Below are positions 1 through 8,773 of a DNA stretch of 64,000 nt, piece after piece (the stretch's first letter is position 1; the number at the start of each line of letters is the position of its first letter). The translations under genes were made by a program, and so were the position numbers. The stretch spans positions 1 through 64,000 of the forward strand of contig JAANBB010000211.1 of the NCBI GenBank assembly GCA_014621425.1, in the 5' to 3' direction. The notes beneath the pieces are model-generated. The model saw only the letters and a list, made by a program, of their open reading frames with translations, was not told the origin of the DNA and made no database searches. Origin of the DNA: Cylindrodendrum hubeiense (lineage: Eukaryota; Ascomycota; Sordariomycetes; Hypocreales; Nectriaceae).

Positions 1-164
1 TCGTCGGCAAGATCACCGGCGTCGCGGAGCCGGCACGGCGGACGTGGGGCACGGCGGCGACGGTGGTGGCGGCGGTGCAGGGGGGTGCCGACGTAGTGCG
101 CGTGCACGACACGGCGGAGATGGCCGTGGTGGCCACGATGGCGGATGCCATTTGGAGGGTGTGA
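1..164 (+). CDS. fol1: Dihydropteroate synthase C-terminus (folate synthesis), 5' partial
   Basis: The first 164 bases read in one frame (codons start at base 3) as 53 residues ending in TGA. The stretch runs VGKITGV, then WGTAATVVAAVQ, then GADVVRVHDTAEM, and ends DAIWRV. This is the characteristic C-terminal strand-helix of dihydropteroate synthase (Pterin_bind family), including the Arg-Val-His near the end that lines the phosphate/pABA side of the barrel. In fungi DHPS is normally the last domain of a trifunctional folate protein (DHNA aldolase, HPPK, DHPS), so the rest of the gene should lie left of the window. The call rests on family motifs only; whether the gene is fused cannot be seen here. 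No intron is needed in this piece. Confidence 0.88.
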   Translation, partial: VGKITGVAEPARRTWGTAATVVAAVQGGADVVRVHDTAEMAVVATMADAIWRV

Positions 165-186
165 CGGGGAGCTGGAGGACGGGATG

Positions 187-222
187 CTGGAGAGCTGGAG
201 AGCTGGTAAGCTGGAGAGCTGG
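187..222. repeat. Short CTGGAGAG-type tandem repeat
   Basis: The units GCTGGAGA and GCTGGTAA recur about four times just after the folate gene stop codon. It is a low-complexity array in the 3' flank; no function inferred. Confidence 0.6.
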
Positions 223-740
223 ATGCTGCGTGCCTCTTTGGAGTAGCACCAGGAATGGACAACTGCAGCTAGACGTAGACAGCGAAGTCGGCCGAAGTCG
301 ACGCCAAGTTATTCCCGAATCCTCGCCACCCGCTGCCGTCCCTTCGGGTGTTGACATGCCCAGCTGGCGTCTTCGTCTCCATTTCCGTCCCCGTCCCCGT
401 CCTCGTTCAATGCGCAGCCGATCATCTCGCCTCGCCTCACCTCGCCTCGCCTCCTCAACGACCGTCCTCGCGACCCCGTCAGGCCATTTCCTGACGCCCC
501 GCACAGGCTGGCCGCATGCCCAACATCCAACACCAGCAAATGCTCGTCGGGGGCAGGCGAGCAGAGGCAGGAAGCCGCCGTATCGGACGCACAATCCCGT
601 CACCGGTGTGCGTCGTGCATGAGCCTCATTCCGGCGTGTGTGTCCCTCGCTGCCAGCCTCGCTCGGCTTTCCTCTCCCTTGTCGCTGCGTCGATGCACCC
701 CTCCATCCCGGATATCCCAGCCAGTCCATCCGAACACCTC

Positions 741-773
741 CAGACGCCTCAGACGCCCCAGACGCCCCGGACG
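741..773. repeat. 9-bp CAGACGCCC tandem repeat
   Basis: Three full units of CAGACGCCY plus a diverged copy. The same CAGACGCC core appears again at 13865-13901 in another gap. Confidence 0.65.
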
Positions 774-2321
774 TCCCCCTTGCTCCTCACCGAGATCTGC
801 TCACCCCTTTGCTGCCCAAGCCGCCCCCCCAAATCTCAACATTGTGCACCTGCCCGGCGATGCACGCACGCGCAATCCGTCAGGAAAACCGGTCTGCGGC
901 GCCCACGCGCCTCGCCTCGCGGGATCCCAGTCGTCACGTCCCGTCACGTCCCGTCACCCGGCCGACCGGATCGTTGGTCGTGGATGGACGGTGGGCGCAC
1001 ATATGCCGTGAAACTTGGGAGGATGGACGGAGCGTCGTTGAGGGTGGAGCGTGAGGGGGAACCAGTCGTGTTTGCAGGCGGGCGGGAGGGTGTGGACGTT
1101 AGCCTGTATCGGCGTCGACAATCTCGGGTTTCTTTTATTCCTCGGCCCTGCAGGGCGATGGACACCCCGAAGGTCGAGGGGGTGGGAGCTGGTGTGGGCT
1201 TGTTGGTGCGGGCTTGCTGGTGCGGCCCTTGTTGGTGTGGGCTTGTTGATGTGCGCATCGTATTCCTGGGTCTGCCCCCGCTTGGCGAGGATGCATCCAT
1301 CCATGGGCCGAGGTTGCGTTGGGTGGGTGGGTTTGGGGATCGGGAGTTGGGTTACGCAGCATGATGTGATCTTGTTCGGTCTAGACTCGTGCAGGGTGGT
1401 TGTCGGCGGGAAAATGTCCGGGTGCTGTGGCGGAGGGTGTGGTGGTGATTTCGAGGTGGTGTTTTCAAGGTGGTGATTTCAAGGTGGTCCAGTTCCACAT
1501 CTGACTTGGCAGTGGCAGTATTTGATATCGAGTGTTGGGATGGATCATGTCGTGGTTGGCGAACTCGAGTCTATTGGGTTCGCCCTCCCCGAGGATCATG
1601 CTATGAATGGACAAACAACCCCCCCCCAAAGACGGAGAGAGGGTGGCTGTCTTGTTCTTCTTTGTCGCGACATGTTAGAAGCGGCTGTTGTCGACGGCCG
1701 TGTCGGACGTGTCGGTTGCGGAGAGTAACCTCAGGTGCAGTTCTCAGCATCGGGAGCTGTCGCCAATATGCGGCCCATCCCAACTGGGAAGCCCATGGCT
1801 CAGAGCCCCATACGAACCAAAGGCCTGCAGTGTCTTAGATGAAATCCCACACGAGGGGGCCGAGGGGGGCGATGTTAAACCCGCCAAAACCTCGCAGTGC
1901 CTGCCAAGAGCCATGCTGCCGACGTCGCTCGCCGTGCCCACTTCCCCATCTCACCTCCATCGCGAGTCGTCAGGAGCCACCAAAAACCAAGACTCGTCAA
2001 AACGACACACACACATCCGTTGCAAAGGCCCACTTCAACCGGGGCCCCTCCCCTCCGTCCAAGCCCCTCCCGCGCAGCCCAGTTACGTCAATTAATGAAG
2101 CGAGCGATCCAACGAAAGGCTATGTGACGGGGCTCGGACCGTCCCCCGTGGGGCCATGGGGCTACGGGGCAATGGGCCCAACCTTAAACGAACCGCGCGC
2201 GAGTCAGCGTACCGACAAGTCCAAAGTTGACGGGGGACGAATGGCGATTGGCAGGAGACCGGGCGACAGGGGATGGTTGACAGGAGAAGAAGCGTGACGG
2301 GAGACTGGCGACGGGTGACAT

Positions 2322-2349
2322 GCGACAGGCGACAGGCGACAGGCGACAG
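2322..2349. repeat. 7-bp GCGACAG tandem repeat (4 copies)
   Basis: Four perfect GCGACAG units, preceded by diverged GACGGG/GACTGG copies. Short minisatellite in the gap. Confidence 0.75.
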
Positions 2350-4018
2350 GTAACGGCTGCCGCACGCAAGTCGGCATAATGGCGTAGCAGACTTGCAGAC
2401 TCGCAGACTTGCAGCAGTTAATTAGTGCTGGCAGCAGATGCCCACCGTCAAAGTGACCCTGCCCCCCTCCCCGACCTACCGATACATGCAAACCCGTGTA
2501 GGTGGGCGGTTACAAAGCAAAGCCGGGCCTGGCAGGCGTCGTCCGAATGTGGTCACGCCTATCTCCGGATCGCCGGCGACCGGGCTGCCAGGCGCTCCGG
2601 GACTTGGGCATTGACCAAGACGGCAGGTCGGGTTGGCGAGCCGCCGCTCTGGTTGGCTGGTGCCAGATCTCGGTCAGGCCTGGCCTAGTCTTTCCGAGGG
2701 CATCTGGAGTTCTAGACATCACCGGGCCAAGCCTTGGCCTTGGCTTCGTTGGGCCATGGCGTCTGAAGCCTCGTCTTCGATTCCTGGAACAGCATAATGT
2801 TGCCATTCCCCTTTCCTCTGCCAAACCCTGTCAGGCCCTGTCAAGGCGCGAGACTAAAGTAAGGCACCCAGTAAGACCCTGACAACCAATCTCCCGGTTC
2901 TGAGGCCCCCCCAGGCACGCGGCCTCACTCCCACTCCACCACCCAACATCCCGCCCCGTCGAGTGCTGGAATGTCGCCAGTGGCTTCGGCCTCACGAACC
3001 ATTCATTGTCAGATGCACGTCGTCGTGATACCCAGGTGAAACATCGTCATTAAAAGCAAGTAATAAAAAACAAAAGCAAAGTCAGGCCCTCGTGGCCGTG
3101 GCCTCGACCAGCCAATGCGAGTCCCTCTGCGTCATGCCCTCGCGTCCCGGCCCCTGGTTCGTTGTTGCCTTTCTTTCCCAACGCCAATTTCTCCTTTCCG
3201 TGTTCCAAAGTCCCCGTCCAATCCCGCCCGCCCCATGTGCCACACCCGTTCTCTCTTTGTCCAAAGTATCAATGACATAATGATGAGTAAGAAAATGATA
3301 CCCTACGTCCTTCCACCCCAATCCCAGGATCCCAAGCAGAGGAGGAGTCCCTTTGGAGTCCCTTTGAACAAGAGGCAGAAGAACAAGGCAAAGAAATGTG
3401 CGAGAATAGGAAATGAAATGCAACCTGGGTATCCCTCCTGTCCGTGCTCCCCTCCCAATCCATTCCCCCCCCTGTTACTGTTGCTCGCCTGCTTCTCACA
3501 CACTCTCCGTCTTTCATTTGGCCACTCGCCCTGCTCGCCCTCTTCGTACATTCCCTGCCATCGTCCATTTCACGTCCCCAAGGAGAGTCAAAACGAAAGA
3601 GCAATCAAGAAACCAATAAGACCCATGCTCCATCCTCCATACTCCTGACCCGGTGTCGTACACATCGTAACAGTTGTCCATGAACCCAAGCTCCTTCGGC
3701 CGGGTCCCAACGAGGAACTCCTCTTTTGCTGTGATGTCCTTGCTCTATCCTTGCAATACGCCATGAGTCAGTTCTCTGGATCAATGCAGAGTGCGTTTCC
3801 GTTTTCGCGAGCCTATCACTTTTCGAACGAAATAACCCCTGAAATCAAGACCTTAACCCCGTGTCCATGCCCGTACCCTTGTCCGAGTCTTCTTTTGTTT
3901 CCCCTTCAACCGGGAGCCCATAATATGATTCGCGCAATCTCATCGAGTAAGTTTGGTCGTCCATTTGTGCTGAGGGATGAGCCTTGCTAGCTCCACAAAA
4001 TGCTCAGAGATCGCCCCT

Positions 4019-5563
4019 TCACGTCATGGTAATATTGACCCCAGGCGGGGGGACCATTGTCGGATAGTAGCCATTGGTACCAGGCTTGCCATCAAACGGC
4101 CCTGGGCGGCGCTCGCTCACCTGACCTGGCTGATGGAAGATGCTGGGCAACGTTGCCCCATCGTATTCGTGCTTGATTTTTCCATTCACATCCATGCCCG
4201 TGGCCATGTGGGGCACGACAGCTTCCGCGTCGGTGCGGGCATTGAAGAGATCGATCCGGTCACTCTGCCCATCGTACATGGCGCCCGGGTAATATTGATA
4301 CTCCTTAACCGTTTCGATCGCCTTCGCATTGTCCGAAGGAATGATAGACTCCGGTGGTATGTCGTGGTGACGTACGTTGTAGAGATTTCCTCGCCCGTCG
4401 AATCCTTGTTGGTAGGCTGACGGCCCCAGCATTGAATTCTGGTTGAAGTCACCCATGCTGCCACCAGGCACATAAGTGCTCAGGTTGCCAGACGACCCAC
4501 CGGGGCCGCTACTTTGGCTCCCTCGGCGGTCGTTTTGATAGTGTCCGGGCGATCGCCCACGAACAATCATCTTGGCAGACTTTCGAGAGGCGAGTTTGAC
4601 GAACTGTTCGCCGGTGCCCTGGGATCCAACATCGCCCCAAAGTTCAACGACAAGCTGGTAGTACTGCTGAGCAGCCCTTCTCTTGCCGTTGTTTTGGGTC
4701 GCTTGTTTAAACTGAATACGCTCGAAAGTGTGCTCTGTCGGATGCGGTTGGCCACCAGCTGGTGTAAAGCTGTCAGGGTAACGGCCGGATACCACAGCGT
4801 TCGGGAACATCTCCATGTGATGGTGATGGCCTTGTTGGGGCGGTTTGACTCCGAGCCGAATCTTCTCGGGCTTCATGATAGGCCCCTTGTCTCTCTTGGG
4901 GGTATGTTGAACCAGATCGATGTTGTGCTGCTCATTATCGGACACAACTGCCGAGATGCACATGGCAAAGCCGTAGATTTGAACAGGCTGGTTTGAACCC
5001 GTCGCGGCAAACTGAATCGACACCTCGGGCATGTAGGGGGTCAGGGAGAAGGAGCAGCCACAGGAGAAGTAGTTCCTCCGGTAGCAGGTCCACTCGTTGT
5101 CAGAGAGGAAGAAACCTTTGTCAATGATTCCGTTGATGTCGACCTTGGCGGGCGTGCCAGCGCCATCTTGGTACTGCAGAGAGCCCATCATGTGGACGGA
5201 CAGTAGAGGTGGAATGGTTTGAGCACCCCGGTTGGAGAACTGACCAGAGCCCATGTTTGACCCTGCGACCGGGAATGGGGTGATGGGACTCGGGGTGGGT
5301 GACAAGGGATTGCGGCGGATCGTGCTCCCGGCGAAAGATGGGGAGCGCGATGGATGCTCCGACGCCCTTCTAAAGGATGGCGTTGCCGGAGTATACTGCT
5401 CACGGGTGCTGATCTGCGGACCAGGGTGGGGGAGACCTGTGGTGCGATGGGGATGGGGATGGGGATGGGGATGTGCCATTCCCGTAGAAGCGGCGCTGCT
5501 GCTCGCTGTGGTCAGTTGTAGTCGTTTAGAGGCGGGATCCCTCTGGGTTTCCATCATGGCCAT
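4019..5563 (-). CDS. vib-1: NDT80/PhoG-type p53-like transcription factor (VIB-1/XprG family)
   Basis: Single-exon model of 514 aa. It carries an NDT80-type DNA-binding region (about residues 115-340) with DINGIIDKGFFLSDNEW followed by the YRRNYFSCGCSF block, which is diagnostic of the VIB-1/XprG branch. Known members are nuclear regulators of extracellular protease expression, carbon/nitrogen starvation responses and heterokaryon-incompatibility death. The N-terminus is low complexity (a His-Pro run at residues 31-39) and the C-terminal third is probably disordered, ending GVNITMT. The start is the first ATG of the open frame (MAMMETQ); the frame is open upstream to about 5653 but only from a TTG codon. 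An upstream exon cannot be excluded. It is divergent from RAD6. Confidence 0.85.
   Translation of the reverse strand: MAMMETQRDPASKRLQLTTASSSAASTGMAHPHPHPHPHRTTGLPHPGPQISTREQYTPATPSFRRASEHPSRSPSFAGSTIRRNPLSPTPSPITPFPVAGSNMGSGQFSNRGAQTIPPLLSVHMMGSLQYQDGAGTPAKVDINGIIDKGFFLSDNEWTCYRRNYFSCGCSFSLTPYMPEVSIQFAATGSNQPVQIYGFAMCISAVVSDNEQHNIDLVQHTPKRDKGPIMKPEKIRLGVKPPQQGHHHHMEMFPNAVVSGRYPDSFTPAGGQPHPTEHTFERIQFKQATQNNGKRRAAQQYYQLVVELWGDVGSQGTGEQFVKLASRKSAKMIVRGRSPGHYQNDRRGSQSSGPGGSSGNLSTYVPGGSMGDFNQNSMLGPSAYQQGFDGRGNLYNVRHHDIPPESIIPSDNAKAIETVKEYQYYPGAMYDGQSDRIDLFNARTDAEAVVPHMATGMDVNGKIKHEYDGATLPSIFHQPGQVSERRPGPFDGKPGTNGYYPTMVPPPGVNITMT
5447..5472. repeat. GGGGAT hexamer repeat inside VIB-1-like CDS
   Basis: About four ATGGGG units on the plus strand encode the (His-Pro)n run near the N-terminus of the minus-strand protein. 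Each hexamer adds one His-Pro pair, so length changes stay in frame. Confidence 0.8.
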
Positions 5564-6479
5564 GCAGCTTTTCCGGCTTGAGGACTGGAGCAGGCGGGCG
5601 TTGGGGCAGGTGTATGAGCGGGACAAGGAGAGACGGGCACGGGCGTGTGACAATGAGAGAGCTGGCGGCGCAAAGTAGAGAGGGACGGGTAGAACGTACT
5701 TTGAGCCCAGACGAGCACGGATGTCGAGCCCCGAAAAGATGTGAGGGGTGGATTGAGGTTGATAGAAGGCAGCACCTCCGTCCTGGGGATAGGGCGCTGT
5801 GGAGTTGAGGATTGGCGGGTGGAATAGGTTTAAGAGCGACGAGGGCTGGGTGGGCTCTATCGAGAGAGAAGAAGTGTTGGCCTCCTGGGGATATCTGGGG
5901 CCTCATCAGCGGAACAGCCTCAGGCCAGGGAGCAGCGGTAGCGAGGACGCGGGCAAAAAGACGCGGCCACAGGAGATGCTGTATTGCCATTCCCTGGGTA
6001 CGGTGTCCAGGTGTTCAGGTGTCACAGCTTGCAGGTAATACTGCCACCGCTGGAGTGGCACAAAGCCGGCCGACAGAGTTTCGAGAGGCTGCGGCGATGC
6101 AGCAGCTCGCGGCAGTGAGCAGTGAGCGGGAAGGGGCTTGGAAGCGTGTACAAATCCAGGCGGCACCCCCGGCGTCGAAGCAGCTACCCATCGCCCTGCG
6201 CCCAAGCCACCCCAGAACTTGCCTTTGCTCGCCCTTACCTACCCCATACGACGCCTCTAGAGCTTTCCACTGCTATCTACTGCCAGATTGAGCGGCAAAT
6301 CACCTGGCAAGCGGCGATATTGCCATTTTTTGCCGTGCAAACCTTCGGCGTAGTGCGTGTTCTGCCGAGCCCTAACATGCACGCCTCTGATCCTCTGATG
6401 AAGTGTCGCCCGTTCCCTCCCATACGTCAGAGACAGACGCGCGGGATGGCAAGCATGTGATTTGACTCCCCCTCCAGCT

Positions 6480-6511
6480 GTCGAGCTGTCGAGCTGTCGA
6501 GCTGTCGAGCT
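6480..6511. repeat. 8-bp GTCGAGCT tandem repeat (4 copies)
   Basis: Four perfect GTCGAGCT units lie in the shared VIB-1/RAD6 promoter. Each unit contains the palindrome TCGA. Confidence 0.8.
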
Positions 6512-6581
6512 CTCCAAACGCCCGCCCCATGGGCGAGTCACGTGCCTGCTCGAGAACGGTGGGGACCGGCAGGCGCGGGTG

Positions 6582-6674
6582 ATTGGTCGTGCCTCCAGCG
6601 GCCCGTGATTGGCACACTTGCCACCGATACTGGGCCTTGGGTCGGATCACTTGGTGAAGGCGTCGATGACCAAT
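6582..6674 (+). promoter_or_regulatory. Cluster of three CCAAT boxes upstream of RAD6
   Basis: ATTGG at 6582-6586 and 6608-6612 and CCAAT at 6670-6674. Spacing and distance to the ATG at 6897 fit a fungal core-promoter proximal element. Seen by motif only. Confidence 0.4.
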
Positions 6675-6896
6675 CTCCATTTCGGCCCATTTCCGTCCAT
6701 CCTGTCTCCCTGCTCAGTGGGCTACTCGACGTGAACCTTGGGAATCATCTGTCATTTTGAATAGAAAGGCTCCCCGGCCTGCCCTGCACGACAACTTCCC
6801 GCAAACACCAACGCCCGTGCAGCCCCTCGACCCCTCGACCCCTCAATACCCGTACCTCCCCCAGCGATCTCCTCCCATCTCCATTCACCATCAATC

Positions 6897-7527
6897 ATGT
6901 CTACCGCCGCACGACGTCGCTTGATGCGAGACTTCAAGGTTCGATACGATTCCTGGGAGCTCCCAGCGGCAATCCGAATGCTAACCTTGGATGCAGCGGA
7001 TGCAAACCGACCCTCCCGCCGGCGTATCTGCATCCCCAGTCCCTGACAATGTCATGACGTGGTATGTCGCTGCCATCGAATGCCTCCCACCGTCAGCCTG
7101 AATACTCATTGCTTGTCAATAGGAACGCCGTTATTATCGGTCCCGCCGACACCCCTTTCGAAGATGGCACTTTCCGACTCGTCATGCAGTTCGAAGAGCA
7201 GTACCCGAACAAGCCCCCGCAGGTCAAGTTCATCAGCCAGATGTTCCACCCCAACGTATACGCCACAGGAGAGTTGTGTTTAGACATTCTCCAGAACCGA
7301 TGGAGTCCTACGTACGACGTGGCTGCCGTTTTGACTAGCATCCAGAGGTGAGGAGGCGGCGATTCCAGCCCCGAGAGCTGGACATGACACTGACGACCGG
7401 CAGTTTACTGAACGATCCAAACACGGGCTCCCCCGCCAACGTCGAGGCATCCAACCTGTACAAGGATAACCGAAAGGAATACACAAAGCGTGTCAGGGAA
7501 ACGGTGGAGAAGAGCTGGGAAGATTAG
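6897..7527 (+). CDS. rad6: Ubiquitin-conjugating enzyme E2 RAD6/UBC2
   Basis: Four exons: 6897-6938, 6997-7061, 7123-7347, 7404-7527, giving 151 aa, the usual length for filamentous fungi (no long acidic tail as in yeast). The protein starts [14 protein letters not shown] and carries the whole UBC fold: HPN at 78-80, catalytic Cys88 in GELCLDILQ and the [15 protein letters not shown] helix. Rad6 works with Rad18 in post-replication repair (PCNA ubiquitination), with Bre1 in histone H2B mono-ubiquitination, and with Ubr1 in N-end-rule degradation. All splice sites are GT..AG; the second intron interrupts the Trp codon and the third a Ser codon. Confidence 0.97.
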
Positions 7528-8773
7528 ATGACCAAGAACCACGCAAAGGGCAGTCCCCGGCGATGGACACGCGAGCAGCGTGAATTCATCAGAGAGGGGC
7601 TGGTCTGGCTTGGCGTGGCATCTAACCACATCTCTACGTATGCTCCTTTGCTCGGGAAACCGGACCAAGACAGGCGGGGCAGTTATCTGGCGTTCTGGTG
7701 CGCGGAGTTGGACTGATTGCATTCGGGGCGTTACCTGCGCTGCTGAGGGCGGAGGCGCTCTCCTCGGCCCTGGGGCTGTATACAGACATGATATCACGAG
7801 GCTCATTAGGAGAGGCGTTTTTCCGTTCCCGCTTCCGTATTTCAAATGACGAGTTTGCACTGCATCAGAATCCAATCAGAGCCTAAGCCACATGCCGTTG
7901 GAAGAAACAGCCAAGCCAACGCCACATCGGGCCAGAGATAGCGAGACGTGTCGTGAGCGTGTCGCGCGGGTGCGTTCGGTGGCCGTCATGAACCAAGGAA
8001 TGACCCCTCCTCGTCATTCCGCGTCCGGCGTCCGGCCTGCATTGCTGGCAATCTTAGATTTCTAAAGGGCGCCCAGGCCCCCGCTATCCACTGGCCGGTC
8101 CCCCTCCCGTGATTCATCCCCTGTCGGTCCCCTGTAATTCCCCTGTAATTCCCCTGTAGCCGTTGCTTTTTCAGCAGGTGCCAGCGTCTGCCAGGGCAAT
8201 GCCAGGGCGCTGCCAGGGCGCTGTCGGTGCGCTCCCACATGGGCTGCGTGCGACGGCGGTGACTCAATGGGCTCAGTGGGCTCGGTGGGGGGCATTGGGC
8301 GCTGGGCAGTAGCTCAACGCTCGACGCCGCTGCATTGCAGCCGTCCAAATTGCGTGTAGTCGGCTGAAACGGGGCCGGGGCCCGCCGGCGACGACCTACG
8401 CGAATGCTCTTGGCGCGTCGCCCCAATCAACTCCATCAACGTAACCCACCGCCAGTCGTTGTCGTTGACATCCAACTACTGTGTGCGCCGCAGCGTCTCT
8501 GTTGTGTTGCTGATCGCACCACCACAACCCCACGGCCGCCGTGTCCTGGCCCTTTGAGCTGTCGTATCGTCATCCTGCCTGACGCTCTTTGCTTGCTTGC
8601 TCGAGGCTCGTCCTACAGCCATCGTCGCCGGCTTGCGGCCCTTGCGTGCGTTTCCGCTGCAGCCCGCTGCCCGCATCTCGCAGCTACCCCCCCCTGATAC
8701 TCCAATACTCCAAGCGGTCGACTGCCGCGGCCGATGACAACGCCCTTCGTGTGACGTCCAAACCGCGCCCAAC
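7528..8773. other. RAD6 3' flank and kinesin promoter
   Basis: No coding region recognised. It holds two short arrays with an 11-bp period, TCCCCTGTAAT (8128-8158) and TGCCAGGGCRM (8189-8221). The last 200 bases before the kinesin ATG are C/T-rich, as usual for fungal leaders. Confidence 0.5.
8189..8221. repeat. 11-bp TGCCAGGGCGC tandem repeat (3 copies)
   Basis: Three units differing at the last two bases, followed by a degenerate fourth. Lies upstream of the kinesin gene. Confidence 0.65.

Larger units (their letters stand above)
165..4018. other. 3.85 kb gap between folate gene and VIB-1-like gene
   Basis: No coding region recognised. Several open frames of 100-280 codons run through the GC-rich left part (for example 516-1364), but they overlap on both strands, are rich in Pro/Arg/Ser and contain no family motif. 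The stretch holds several short tandem repeats (187-222, 741-773, 2322-2349). The right part (about 3000-3950) is more pyrimidine-rich and probably includes the 3' UTR of the VIB-1-like gene. Confidence 0.6.
5564..6896. promoter_or_regulatory. Divergent promoter region, VIB-1-like (-) and RAD6 (+)
   Basis: 1.33 kb between the two start codons. It holds an 8-bp GTCGAGCT tandem array (6480-6511) and three CCAAT boxes in either orientation (6582-6586, 6608-6612, 6670-6674) some 220-315 bases upstream of the RAD6 ATG. CCAAT boxes bind the fungal HAP/AnCF complex; use here is inferred. No coding region recognised. Confidence 0.55.

Noticed and set aside
516..1364. 282-codon open frame on the plus strand
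   Set aside because: Overlaps long frames on both strands in GC-rich, repeat-containing DNA; Pro/Arg-rich, no motif, no plausible splice context.
5563..5653. 30-residue N-terminal extension of the VIB-1-like protein
   Set aside because: The extended frame starts at TTG, not ATG; no conserved residues in the extension.
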